DNA of 41,989 nucleotides. It comes from Clostridium sp. GTDB lineage: Bacteria > Bacillota > Clostridia > Clostridiales > Clostridiaceae. The notes under the pieces are model-generated. The model worked only from the letters and a program-made list of their open reading frames with translations. It was not told the origin of the DNA and ran no database searches. Of the stretch, positions 9,047 through 17,140 are shown piece by piece. Made by a program: the position numbers and the translations under genes. Location: assembly GCF_016650035.1 (NCBI RefSeq), contig NZ_JAENWM010000030.1:1-41989 (forward strand), given 5' to 3'. Positions within the stretch are counted from its first letter, which is position 1. Each line of letters starts with the position of its first letter.

Positions 9047-10009
9047 ATGGAACCATTAATACAAGTTAAAAATTTAAAAAAATATTTTCCTGTACAATCT
9101 GGTGTATTTGGTAAAACTACAGATTATGTTAAGGCTGTTGACGATATATCATTTAATATTTTTAAGGGTGAAACCTTAGGACTCGTTGGGGAATCTGGTT
9201 GTGGTAAATCAACTACTGGTAAAATGTTAGTTAATTTACTTTCTCCAACCTCAGGACAGGTGATTTTTGAAGGACGCGATATTGCAAAGTTATCAAAAAA
9301 AGAGCAAAAGGGTATGAGGAAAAATATTCAGATTATATTTCAGGATCCTTACTCTTCACTTAATCCAAGGATGAACATTGGGGATATAATAGCTGAACCT
9401 ATGAAGGTGAATAAAACAGAGAAAAAAGGGGATATAGAAAAAAGAGTGCTTTCACTTTTGAATTATGTGGGACTTGCTAGTTTTCATAGAAATAGATATC
9501 CACATGAATTTAGTGGTGGTCAAAGACAAAGAGTTGGTATTGCTAGAGCTCTTTCTTTGAATCCTAAGCTTATAGTTTGTGATGAACCAGTATCTGCTCT
9601 AGATGTTTCTATACAGGCTCAGGTACTAAACTTGCTTCATGATTTGCAAAAAGAATTTGATTTGACTTATCTATTCATTGCCCATGGACTAAATGTAGTG
9701 AAACATGTAAGTACAAGAGTTGGCGTAATGTATCTAGGAAAGATGGTTGAAATTGCAGATGGAGATATACTTTATAATGGACCTAAACATCCATATTCAC
9801 AGGCTCTACTTTCAGCCATTCCAATTCCAGATCCAACTAAGAAGAAAAACAGAATAATATTAACTGGAGATGTACCAAGCCCAATTAATCCACCTTCTGG
9901 CTGTAGTTTTCATACTAGATGTTCTAAATGTACAGAGATTTGCACAAGAGAGGAGCCTAAATTTGAAGACTTAGGTGGAGGACACAAGGTAGCTTGCTTC
10001 CATTTATAA
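9047..10009 (+). CDS. dppF: Peptide ABC transporter ATP-binding protein, DppF/OppF type
   Basis: A 320-residue ATPase with Walker A GESGCGKS (about residues 48-55), signature FSGGQRQR and Walker [13 protein letters not shown]. The switch region reads FIAHGLNVV: the histidine is present at 213, but the aspartate that normally follows is Gly214. The C-terminal extension repeats the Cys cluster seen in the DppD partner ([14 protein letters not shown]). It starts two bases after the dppD stop and is the last gene of the operon, followed by a terminator. Confidence 0.92.
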   Translation: MEPLIQVKNLKKYFPVQSGVFGKTTDYVKAVDDISFNIFKGETLGLVGESGCGKSTTGKMLVNLLSPTSGQVIFEGRDIAKLSKKEQKGMRKNIQIIFQDPYSSLNPRMNIGDIIAEPMKVNKTEKKGDIEKRVLSLLNYVGLASFHRNRYPHEFSGGQRQRVGIARALSLNPKLIVCDEPVSALDVSIQAQVLNLLHDLQKEFDLTYLFIAHGLNVVKHVSTRVGVMYLGKMVEIADGDILYNGPKHPYSQALLSAIPIPDPTKKKNRIILTGDVPSPINPPSGCSFHTRCSKCTEICTREEPKFEDLGGGHKVACFHL

Positions 10010-10015
10010 ATTTAC

Positions 10016-10046
10016 AAAAATAGACAACTAAATGTTGTCTATTTTT
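10016..10046 (+). terminator. Terminator of the peptide importer operon
   Basis: TAGACAAC and GTTGTCTA form an 8-bp stem with a 5-base loop, flanked by AAAAA and TTTTT, seven bases after the dppF stop. Confidence 0.9.
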
Positions 10047-10139
10047 ACGTTGTGTATAGCATTATTACATATGAGTCTAATAAACTCTTATCAGCTAAGT
10101 TTATAGGGATAATACCTTATATTTAAAGATATATAGGTA

Positions 10140-10168
10140 TTTACATATAGATATGAAAGTAATATTAT
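10140..10168 (+). promoter_or_regulatory. Promoter of the antiporter/PII-like operon
   Basis: TTTACA at 10140-10145, a 17-bp spacer and TATTAT at 10163-10168. An imperfect inverted repeat (ATACCTTATAT with ATATATAGGTAT) at 10112-10140 abuts the -35 box and could be an operator. Confidence 0.6.
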
Positions 10169-10201
10169 AGATGGTATGGGTTTAAAAAAAGGAGGTGCAT
10201 T

Positions 10202-11383
10202 ATTATTAATATAAATGCTTTTATAAGTTTAGGTACAGCATTGATTGTAGGTATTATATTTGGTAAGATAGTAAATAAATTCAAAATACCGTCCGTTGCT
10301 GGTTACATAATTGCAGGATTAATTCTTGGAGTTTCGGGATTTAATATTGTTAATCCTGATATGATAAATAAGCTATCATTTGTTAGTGATTTTGCATTAG
10401 CAATTATTGCTTTTAAAATCGGAAGTGAACTAGAAGTATCAGTTATTAAAAAACTAGGTAAGTCTATTTTCATAATTGCAACATGTGAAGCTCTAGGGGC
10501 TTTTTTCTTAGTTACAATTGCAATGTATTTTTTAACACATAGTATAGCGATTGCTCTAATACTTGGTGCGGTAGCATCTGCAACTGCTCCAGCTGCTACA
10601 GTAATGGTTTTAAAGGAATGTAAAGCTAAAGGGCCATTAACTAGCACACTCCTTGGAGTTGTGGCCGTGGATGATGCAATCTGTCTTATGATATACTCTG
10701 TCGCATCGTCAATAGCAAAGGTTTTTATAAAACATCAACAAATAACAGTTTTTAAGGTTCTTGTACATCCAATAGCAGAAATTGTATTATCACTTGGATT
10801 AGGTTGCGTTTTAGGAATAGCACTATGCTATTTACTTGCTAACTGTCGCAATAAAGAAGAAGATCTTGGCTTCGTAGCAGGAACATTATTATTATTAATC
10901 GGTATTTGTACAATATTTGACCTATCTTCGCTACTTACAGCCATGACATTGGGTACAATAGTAGCTAATGTATCATCTTACAGCAGAAAAGCATTCTTTA
11001 ATATAGATACTTTTTCGCCACCTATTATTGCTGCATTCTTTATATTAGCGGGTTGTAGATTAGATATTGCACTATTACCACAAATCGGCTGGATAGGCGT
11101 TGCTTATTTCATTTTTAGGATGATTGGTAAAATCTCTGGTGCGTCGCTTGGTGCAACATTGTCAAAAGCACCTGAAACGGTTAAGAAGTATATAGGTTTT
11201 GGACTGCTTTCACAAGTCGGTGTTGCTATTGGACTCGCTATTACGGTAAGTAAAGAATTTAGTGGTACGCCACTCGGTTCTACTGTAATAACAATACTTT
11301 TAGCTACTACAATTGTTACAGAGTTAGTTGGACCAATACTAACTAAAAATGCTATAATAAGAGCTAAGGAATCTAATATTTAA
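10202..11383 (+). CDS. CPA2-family cation:proton antiporter (Kef/NapA-like membrane domain), apparent ATT start
   Basis: A membrane protein of about 393 residues with roughly 12 helices. IIFGKIVNKFKIPSVAGYIIAGLILG is covered in overlapping parts by the family start, and further on are GAVASATAPAATVMV and VVAVDDAICLM, the latter with the paired acidic residues of antiporters. It ends without an RCK/TrkA-N domain. The first usual start in frame, TTG 10241, has no ribosome binding site. A strong AAAGGAGGTG ends at 10197 and the frame is open from 10163, with family-like residues INAFISLGTA before the TTG. The only start candidates at proper spacing are ATT triplets at 10199, 10202 and 10205. The PII-like gene 17 bp downstream is probably its regulator. 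Confidence 0.82.
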   Translation: MININAFISLGTALIVGIIFGKIVNKFKIPSVAGYIIAGLILGVSGFNIVNPDMINKLSFVSDFALAIIAFKIGSELEVSVIKKLGKSIFIIATCEALGAFFLVTIAMYFLTHSIAIALILGAVASATAPAATVMVLKECKAKGPLTSTLLGVVAVDDAICLMIYSVASSIAKVFIKHQQITVFKVLVHPIAEIVLSLGLGCVLGIALCYLLANCRNKEEDLGFVAGTLLLLIGICTIFDLSSLLTAMTLGTIVANVSSYSRKAFFNIDTFSPPIIAAFFILAGCRLDIALLPQIGWIGVAYFIFRMIGKISGASLGATLSKAPETVKKYIGFGLLSQVGVAIGLAITVSKEFSGTPLGSTVITILLATTIVTELVGPILTKNAIIRAKESNI

Positions 11384-11400
11384 TTAAGGAGAGATAACAT

Positions 11401-11751
11401 ATGTATGCAGTTTTTATTATATTGAGTAACATTAATAAATTAGATGATATTTCTAAGGTGTTTTATGAAAATGGTTGTGGTGCTACAACTATAGATAGTG
11501 AAGGACTAGGTAGTGTATTACTTGAAAACAATATTGATATTCCAATATTTGCAGGTATAAGAAGACTGGTTGAAGGAACTAAGCCTTTCAATAAAACTAT
11601 AGTAAGCGTAATAGAAGGAGAAACTAAACTTAGATTAGTTGTAGATACAATAAGTAAAGATTTCACAGAAGAACCTGGTACTGGTGTTATGTTTGTAATG
11701 CCTATTTTAGAATCTTATGGAGTTAAAAATGAAGCGTATGAAACACATTAG
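11401..11751 (+). CDS. Small PII-like protein linked to the antiporter
   Basis: A 116-residue cytoplasmic protein with the beta-alpha-beta-beta-alpha-beta pattern of PII-like proteins. It starts with the strand YAVFIILSNINKLDDI and a helix (SKVFYENGCG), and near the C-terminus has strand IVSVIEGETKLRLVVDTI followed by EEPGTGVMFVMPILES, which lines up with the B-loop and last strand of PII (GDGKIFVxPV). The classic uridylylation tyrosine loop is not seen. PII-like trimers often bind nucleotides and control a membrane partner; the 17-bp gap to the antiporter suggests that role here. The family call is by eye. A terminator follows. Confidence 0.6.
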   Translation: MYAVFIILSNINKLDDISKVFYENGCGATTIDSEGLGSVLLENNIDIPIFAGIRRLVEGTKPFNKTIVSVIEGETKLRLVVDTISKDFTEEPGTGVMFVMPILESYGVKNEAYETH

Positions 11752-11770
11752 AAAGTAGCTAGACTATAGA

Positions 11771-11819
11771 AAAAAACATCCCATACATAAACCTAGGTTT
11801 ATGTATGGGATGTTTTTTT
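11771..11819. terminator. Bidirectional terminator, 24-bp perfect palindrome with CCTAGG centre
   Basis: The arms 11771-11794 and 11795-11818 are exactly complementary with no spacer, with A6 and T7 runs at the ends. It lies between the convergent PII-like gene and the FtsX gene. Confidence 0.9.
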
Positions 11820-11825
11820 CTGTCT

Positions 11826-14060
11826 CTACTCTCTTTTTTCCTTTAAGCTATCGGCCATTGACACACTGAGTACCTTTCTCCTGTTTAAAGCCTTTGATAT
11901 CTCATAGGTTATTAGAATTATTATAAAACCAATTAAAATATTTATATTGTTTAATTTAGTGGGTATAGTTATATTCATCTCTTTAGTCATTGTATTAAAA
12001 AAGCTTTTGAGTGTCATTAGTATAAGTGGCACTGATATTATATATCCTAAGATAACAAGTATAATGTTGCTACCTAATATAAGCGAAAAGACTTCTTTTT
12101 TTGTGTACCCAAGGATCCTAAACATAGAAATATTAGCCTTATTCTCCTCTATTAATAAGGAAGTAACTACATAAAGTACTATTAAACCAATAATAAATGC
12201 AGTAGCAGCAATTCCTCCAATCATATAGTTCATTGGTTTAAGCAGTGCGTTGTAGCCATCTATTGCATCTTGGCTGTTAGTCTCTGATATAAGCTTATCT
12301 TGTGATATATTAAGTTTTTCCATAGAATCTAATTGAAGGTAACTATTTTCAGGATAGCCATTCAAATTATTGAACTTCGTTAAGGGCATATATATTATGT
12401 CCCCAATATAGGTTTTTGCAATTTTATCTATTTTAATTGTAAACTCCTTTGAATTCACTTTATTTTTAACCTTTATGCTATCGCCTTCCACAAGATTGTA
12501 TTTATCACTCATGGATTTAGTTATTATTATATTATCAAAATTAATAGCATTATTATTTTCATCTACTAAGGTAATTAACTTTGAGTCACTTTCAGCTCCA
12601 TAAATTATGAAATTCTCATCTTTGTTATTAAACTGGGAGGTAAAAGTGGATAGGGATCTTTTTTCACCGGATTTTATATCTCGAACTTGAAGTGAATTAA
12701 AGGTATATTGATAATTATATTTGTAAATGTCCTGATAACTGCTATTTACCATGTAATTCATAGAGTCCTTGGTAGCAAAGCCAAGAAGAAGTAACATTGA
12801 GGCAAAAGCTACCCCAAGCAGCATAAGTAGGGTTCTAGGCATACTTCGTACTATTTCTCTTATTTTAAACTTTGTATTGAACTTGAATCTATCCAATTTA
12901 AGATTCTTTTCAATGAAGTTTACCTTTGTTTTGTTTGTTCCGCCGTGCATAAGCTCTAGTGGCGATAATTTAAGTGCGCTTTTAATAACTATATAAGTTA
13001 CTGGAATTAAAAATACAAAGGGAAGTAACAAACTTATAATAGTGTATTTTGCATCAAAATTAATAACGAGCACTGGAAGGTTATAATAACCTGAAACTAC
13101 TGAAAGTAAGGGTTTTACAAGAAAACTCCCTATTATAGTTCCTGCGATACTCCCAATAGAGGAAACAACTAATGAATATCTAAGATAATGGGACATTATT
13201 TCTTTTTTTGTGTACCCAAAGGAGTACAATGTTCCTATAATTAAAAATTCTCCTTTAAGAAGTCTTGAAAGAACAACAGATATAAGTACACAGGTTAATA
13301 GAAGAATAGCTATAGGCATATATTTACCAACAGCAACACCGCCATTCAAATCACCATCTATAAATGAAATCCTGTTATTATCTTTTTTGCTTATCCATTG
13401 AATCAATATATTATCACTATTTAAGTTCGTCTTGAATTCATCAATGTTTTCCTTATTAAATTTAACGCTATAGTAGGTTAGAGGTGTTCCGATTTTTTCA
13501 ATATCTGAATTTGACACTACTGCTACCCCAAAGGCCTTTGGATTTTTTAAAAAATCGTTCTCGGATTTTAGTGGGTATACATAATCAGGAGTTGTCATGT
13601 AACCTACTATTTTGAAATTTGTATCATTTATATTCAAATTATCATTAATTAATAGCAAATGAGCATTGGCAAAGCCTTTATCAATTAATATTTCATTTTT
13701 ATTCTGAAGAGTCTTGCCATCTATAATAGCATATTTATCTATTTTTTCTGTGCTTTGAAGTACTCTTAAAACGGATTTACTGTCATAATTGTAGTCTACT
13801 GATTTTCTCTCTTCCAATAACAAATCATATTTGTTTTCCAATTCATTAATGTTTTCTAAAGGTTTCTCAGCAATAAAACTGGCATCTTCTAATTTGTTTT
13901 CTACTCTGAAACTATTAAGATTATCAAGTACACCTACCATGGCAATATTAAAAGAACTGTAAAGCATGCAGCCTATTATAATAAGTATTATACAACCTAC
14001 ATATTGAGATTTATGTTCATACATAGTCCTCTTTACTTTTTTATTTAATATCATTACCAT
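11826..14060 (-). CDS. ABC transporter permease, FtsX/MacB-like family
   Basis: A 744-residue membrane protein. One helix lies at about residues 20-42, followed by an outside domain to about 245, three helices, a further helix MLLGVAFASMLLLLGFA near 415, a second outside domain, and three more helices to the end. The two copies of the FtsX core are marked by YSFGYTKKEI and FRILGYTKKEVF, the same coupling motif repeated. Such permeases with a LolD-type ATPase export lipids or peptides or act as mechanotransmitters in antibiotic resistance. The start at 14060 overlaps the ATPase gene by 7 bp; an ATG at 14054 (in TAATG) is the alternative. Confidence 0.85.
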   Translation of the reverse strand: MVMILNKKVKRTMYEHKSQYVGCIILIIIGCMLYSSFNIAMVGVLDNLNSFRVENKLEDASFIAEKPLENINELENKYDLLLEERKSVDYNYDSKSVLRVLQSTEKIDKYAIIDGKTLQNKNEILIDKGFANAHLLLINDNLNINDTNFKIVGYMTTPDYVYPLKSENDFLKNPKAFGVAVVSNSDIEKIGTPLTYYSVKFNKENIDEFKTNLNSDNILIQWISKKDNNRISFIDGDLNGGVAVGKYMPIAILLLTCVLISVVLSRLLKGEFLIIGTLYSFGYTKKEIMSHYLRYSLVVSSIGSIAGTIIGSFLVKPLLSVVSGYYNLPVLVINFDAKYTIISLLLPFVFLIPVTYIVIKSALKLSPLELMHGGTNKTKVNFIEKNLKLDRFKFNTKFKIREIVRSMPRTLLMLLGVAFASMLLLLGFATKDSMNYMVNSSYQDIYKYNYQYTFNSLQVRDIKSGEKRSLSTFTSQFNNKDENFIIYGAESDSKLITLVDENNNAINFDNIIITKSMSDKYNLVEGDSIKVKNKVNSKEFTIKIDKIAKTYIGDIIYMPLTKFNNLNGYPENSYLQLDSMEKLNISQDKLISETNSQDAIDGYNALLKPMNYMIGGIAATAFIIGLIVLYVVTSLLIEENKANISMFRILGYTKKEVFSLILGSNIILVILGYIISVPLILMTLKSFFNTMTKEMNITIPTKLNNINILIGFIIILITYEISKALNRRKVLSVSMADSLKEKRE

Positions 14061-14752
14061 TCAACCCTTTCTGCAGGCAATACCGCATCATTTATTCTGT
14101 TTTCACTCACTGCTCCTGATCGAAGCTTTATTATTCTATTTGCTATTCCGCTAATTGCTGTATTATGAGTTATTATAACCACCGTAGTATTAAACTTTCG
14201 GTTTACTTCTGTAAGCAATTTTAGAATCTCTTTTGCGGTGGTGAAATCTAGTGCTCCTGTAGGCTCATCACATAACAATAATTTAGGATTTTTAACTAAA
14301 GCTCTGGCAATAGAAACTCTCTGCTGTTCCCCTCCACTCAATTCCCTTGGAAATCTATTCTTAAACTCACTCATACCTACTGAAGCTAATACCTCGTCTA
14401 TTTTCAGTGGGTGCTTACTTATATTGGAAGCAACTTCTACATTTTCATATACGGTTAAGTTAGGTACTAGATTATAAAATTGGAATATAAAGCCTAAAGA
14501 GTTTCTTCTGTACAGAGTTAATTTATAATCACTTAACTTAATTATATCTACTCCATCTACAATTACATTTCCAGAGTCTACATGGTCTATTCCACCGATT
14601 ATATTAAGAAGTGTAGATTTACCTGAACCAGAAGGGCCGAGTATTACTACAATTTCACCTTCTTCTATACTTAAATTCACGTTCTTTAATGCCTTAAAGG
14701 CAACATCGCTTGTTTTATAAGATTTGTCTACATTGTTAACTTCGATAAACAT
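14054..14752 (-). CDS. ABC transporter ATP-binding protein, LolD/MacB type
   Basis: A 232-residue ATPase with Walker A GPSGSGKS, Q-loop IFQFYNLVPNLTVYENV, signature LSGGEQQR, Walker B LLLCDEPTGALD and switch His in VIITHN. This set, especially FQFYNLVP and DEPTGALD, marks the MacB/LolD/BceA group that works with FtsX-type permeases, here encoded by the overlapping next gene. It is transcribed from a strong promoter at 14847-14819 in the gap shared with a divergent TetR gene, so that regulator probably represses it. Confidence 0.93.
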   Translation of the reverse strand: MFIEVNNVDKSYKTSDVAFKALKNVNLSIEEGEIVVILGPSGSGKSTLLNIIGGIDHVDSGNVIVDGVDIIKLSDYKLTLYRRNSLGFIFQFYNLVPNLTVYENVEVASNISKHPLKIDEVLASVGMSEFKNRFPRELSGGEQQRVSIARALVKNPKLLLCDEPTGALDFTTAKEILKLLTEVNRKFNTTVVIITHNTAISGIANRIIKLRSGAVSENRINDAVLPAERVEW

Positions 14753-14818
14753 AATATTCCCCCTATTTTAAATTAAAACATTTATTTTGTAGTGAGTTCA
14801 TATTTGGAGTGTATTCAC

Positions 14819-14847
14819 ATTGTAAATCTAATGATTTTTTTTGTCAA
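14819..14847 (-). promoter_or_regulatory. Promoter of the FtsX-type ABC operon
   Basis: On the minus strand TTGACA (14847-14842), a 17-bp spacer and TACAAT (14824-14819). Confidence 0.75.
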
Positions 14848-14853
14848 TTGTTA

Positions 14854-14865
14854 ACTTAATTAAGT
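14854..14865. promoter_or_regulatory. Candidate TetR operator
   Basis: The perfect 12-bp palindrome ACTTAATTAAGT lies between the divergent promoters, 7 bp upstream of the -35 box of the ABC operon and about 14 bp before the possible -35 box of the TetR gene, a good place for co-regulation of both. Confidence 0.45.
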
Positions 14866-14878
14866 AAAATATATAATC

Positions 14879-14906
14879 TTGTTTTATACTAGATGTATGC
14901 TAAAAT
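14879..14906 (+). promoter_or_regulatory. Possible promoter of the TetR gene
   Basis: TTGTTT at 14879-14884, a 16-bp spacer and TAAAAT at 14901-14906, about 40 bp before the start codon. Confidence 0.4.
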
Positions 14907-14946
14907 ATATATATTAGAAATTTTATAAATTATGTGAGGTGTTTTG

Positions 14947-15570
14947 ATGGCTGGACTTAGGGAGAAACAAAAAAAGGAAAAAGAATATCGTATAATAAAA
15001 GCCTCACTGGAGTTATTTACTTCCAAAGGTTTTAATGAAACTACTATGGAAGAAATAGCAGAAAAAGCAGAGGTTGGTGTTGGCACTCTTTACAACTACG
15101 TAAAGTCTAAAGGGGATCTATTACTACTTATTCTAACAGATACAACTGATGATTTATATATAGAAGCAGAAAAGATTATTGAGAATCCAAAGAGCGATGT
15201 AGTAGAAACATTGGTGGATTTACTGGAAATTTATATGCAAGGCCTATTTTTATCAATGCCACAAAATTTGTTTAAAGACATTTTAGCTGTAATTTTTTCA
15301 CAACAATATGATAAATCTAATTTTGGAAAGTTAATGAAATTAGATTATAAATTAATGAATCAAGTTAAAGATCTTTTAAATGTTTACATAGAAAAGGGAC
15401 TAATTGACTCTAATGTAAATACTGAAATATTATCTTTTAATATATATTCCATACTAATAATGCAATTTATGGGTGCTCTGATGCAAGATCCTATTCCCTT
15501 AGAAATGCTGAGTGAGGTTATGAGAGCTCAAATAACGCTACTTTATAATGGGTTCAAACCAGTCACATAG
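14947..15570 (+). CDS. TetR/AcrR-family transcriptional regulator
   Basis: A 207-residue one-component regulator. The N-terminal DNA-binding domain has the helix-turn-helix at about residues 34-53 (TMEEIAEKAEVGVGTLYNYV) followed by KSKGDLLL, the usual TetR pattern. The rest is helical and would bind a ligand. It is divergent from an ABC exporter operon, with a palindrome between, so it is most likely its repressor. TTG 14944 and ATG 14947 are adjacent; ATG with GAGGTG five bases before it is taken. Confidence 0.88.
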   Translation: MAGLREKQKKEKEYRIIKASLELFTSKGFNETTMEEIAEKAEVGVGTLYNYVKSKGDLLLLILTDTTDDLYIEAEKIIENPKSDVVETLVDLLEIYMQGLFLSMPQNLFKDILAVIFSQQYDKSNFGKLMKLDYKLMNQVKDLLNVYIEKGLIDSNVNTEILSFNIYSILIMQFMGALMQDPIPLEMLSEVMRAQITLLYNGFKPVT

Positions 15571-15658
15571 GGCGCACATCAGGTTTTCCGTCTTTTGTTG
15601 TAGCTAAATAAAATGGGGTTTCAAAAGTGTTTGAGTCAAGATGAAAATAATTCGACGA
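15563..15658 (-). pseudogene. Fragment of a pyridoxamine-phosphate-oxidase-like flavin-binding gene
   Basis: Reading the minus strand from 15658 gives a 31-codon stretch containing FYLATTKDGKPDVRPM and then a stop. This is the hallmark first strand of small split-barrel FMN-binding proteins of the pyridoxamine 5'-phosphate oxidase family, which continue for about another 100 residues. Here the frame stops right after RPM, where the TetR gene ends on the other strand, and no ribosome binding site precedes it. I read it as the leftover of a deleted gene. The match is short but very specific. Confidence 0.55.
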
Positions 15659-15671
15659 AAGAAGGTATAAT

Positions 15672-16304
15672 ATGATACTAGGAATAGGCGCAAGTGGAAG
15701 AAAAGATATGATAACTAGTAAAACTGTAAAAACCATTTTGGAGGCTAGTGGACTAGAATATGAATTCATTTCATTAGCAGGGAAAAAAATTAATGGTTGT
15801 ATTGGATGCACTCAATGTGATTCAGATAATACTTGTAAAGTTAAGGATGATTGGAATGAAATAGGTGAAAAAATGAGAAAGGCTGATGCCATTGTCTTTG
15901 GTGCACCTGATTACTATGGTACAATAAACGCTCTTGGACATGCGTGCTTAGAGAGGACTTTCTCTTTTAGGCATAGAGGAGGATTTAGTTTGGAAGGTAA
16001 ATATGGCATATCAGTTAGTGCGAGTTATTCTGAAAAGGGAAACGAGGCTGTTCATTCAATTATTAAGAAGTTTATGTTATCTAATAGGATGATAGTTATA
16101 GATTCTGTATCCGCTGAGGGATATTCTCAATGTTACAATTGCAATTATGGTCATATCTGTAGTGTAGGAAATGTGGTTAAAGATAATGGTTATATAGATA
16201 AAATTGAAAAGAAACACTGCCCCCCTTGCTTTGAAGAACAAAATAAGGCTAATTCTGAGGCCTATAGAGTTGGAACTGTATTGGGTGAATCATTAAAAAA
16301 ATAA
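15672..16304 (+). CDS. Iron-sulfur flavoprotein, NAD(P)H-dependent FMN reductase family
   Basis: A 210-residue flavodoxin-like protein. It begins MILGIGASGRKDMITSKTVK, the FMN phosphate loop, and has a compact CX2CX2CX5C motif at Cys43, 46, 49 and 55 (CIGCTQCDSDNTC), the [4Fe-4S] site of archaeal and clostridial iron-sulfur flavoproteins. The FGAPDYYGTINA segment is the usual second flavin contact. Further Cys (CYNCNYGHIC and HCPPC) occur towards the C-terminus and are less common. Such proteins carry electrons in anaerobes, often in oxidative stress. The start has an AAGAAGG site. It stands alone and ends at a shared terminator. Confidence 0.85.
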   Translation: MILGIGASGRKDMITSKTVKTILEASGLEYEFISLAGKKINGCIGCTQCDSDNTCKVKDDWNEIGEKMRKADAIVFGAPDYYGTINALGHACLERTFSFRHRGGFSLEGKYGISVSASYSEKGNEAVHSIIKKFMLSNRMIVIDSVSAEGYSQCYNCNYGHICSVGNVVKDNGYIDKIEKKHCPPCFEEQNKANSEAYRVGTVLGESLKK

Positions 16305-16318
16305 TATGTTAAATCGGA

Positions 16319-16366
16319 AAGAATAAAGCTTAGAATTGTGAAAACAATTTTAAGCTTTATTCTTTT
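16319..16366. terminator. Bidirectional terminator between the flavoprotein and the small Cys-rich gene
   Basis: AAGAATAAAGCTTAGAATTGT pairs with ACAATTTTAAGCTTTATTCTT round a GAAA-type loop, with one mismatch. The stop codon of the minus-strand gene (16350-16352) is inside the stem. Confidence 0.85.
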
Positions 16367-16523
16367 CAGATAGCTTGTTGGGTAAATTAAATCTTGCCCC
16401 TTTGCAATATGGTAAGGGTAACCGTTTATAACCTTTATGATGTTCAATACATTCACTACACATGCCGTGTCTCTCACATTTTATCCTTTTGCAATTACAG
16501 ATGTTACTCCCATTCTCTAACAC
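16350..16523 (-). CDS. 57-residue Cys-rich protein, probable metal-binding, GTG start
   Basis: A short minus-strand gene. The GTG start at 16523 follows a near-perfect AGGGAGGTG site at five bases. The sequence holds CNCKRIKCERHGMCSECIEH, then HKGYKRLPLPYC: six cysteines (9, 11, 16, 22, 25, 40) and the histidines 19, 28 and 29. The spacing and the basic, Pro-rich PLPYC end look like a family of small clostridial Cys-rich proteins of unknown function, probably binding zinc or a cluster. The strong ribosome binding site, a proper terminator and the conserved-looking motif argue that it is real. Confidence 0.7.
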   Translation of the reverse strand: MLENGSNICNCKRIKCERHGMCSECIEHHKGYKRLPLPYCKGARFNLPNKLSEKNKA

Positions 16524-16588
16524 ATTTTCACCTCCCTTGTTTATATTTATTCCATTTATCTAGTTTTTTATTGGTTTGGCTCTATTTT

Positions 16589-16815
16589 CTATTTTACAGA
16601 CACCCAAATATTATTCTTTATGTAAAATCTCCATAAAAAATCCTTTGCTTCTTCTGCATAATCAATACCAATTCTCTTAGTTTCTATAATTTCAATTATT
16701 TCTTTTTCTACAGAATCTTCAATATATAGGTTTCTCTAGCATAAAATTCCCTAGTAAGCTTCTGAAAATTTGGTGCCACCAACGTGGCTAGTGGCACGTT
16801 TTTATTTTTAACCAT
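16589..16815 (-). pseudogene. Degraded 3-methyladenine DNA glycosylase (Mpg/AAG family)
   Basis: From ATG 16815 on the minus strand the frame gives MVKNKNVPLATLVAPNFQKL and then [11 protein letters not shown], the N-terminus of alkyladenine glycosylase, and stops after a frameshift. In another frame it resumes with [17 protein letters not shown] and LWRFYIKN, the family's C-terminal end, and stops at 16589. Normal proteins have about 200 residues; here roughly two thirds are missing, including the catalytic core. So it is a remnant with an internal deletion and a frameshift. Its N-terminal part holds copy 1 of the 28-bp repeat. Confidence 0.7.
16773..16800 (+). repeat. 28-bp interspersed repeat, copy 1
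   Basis: Starts GTGCCACCAACGTGGCTAGT and ends GGCACGTT. It differs from copies 2 and 3 at four positions. The outer arms GTGCCAC/GTGGCAC are perfectly complementary here. It lies inside the first codons of the glycosylase remnant, in frame on the opposite strand (VPLATLVAP). Confidence 0.75.
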
Positions 16816-17140
16816 ACCTAACTCACTCCAAAATACATTTTATTTTAAAAAATACATTTTAAGAACATCGTGTAAAAGCAATTAATAATTAACACTCATG
16901 TTTATTATTATCTAAAACAATCTAAATAACAAGTGGAATATGATAGCATTTTATAGCGTCTAAATTAGATGTTGTATTAGAATAGATTGCAACTTTGGAA
17001 TAGATAACTCTATAAAATTCATATAGAAAATGGGTAGGGAAAGATAAATTATAGTAAATTAAATTAATGATTATTTGCACTTGAAAATAAAAGAAAAGTA
17101 GGTAATAATATATATAATATTAAAAAAAGAGGTGTATTAA
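16816..17140. other. Long AT-rich intergenic region upstream of the sulfhydrylase gene
   Basis: No gene, RNA motif or strong repeat is seen here. A weak promoter, TTGAAA at 17081-17086 with AATAAT 17 bp later at 17104-17109, may drive the next gene. No riboswitch (SAM, T-box) that would be expected before a methionine gene can be recognised. Confidence 0.4.
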
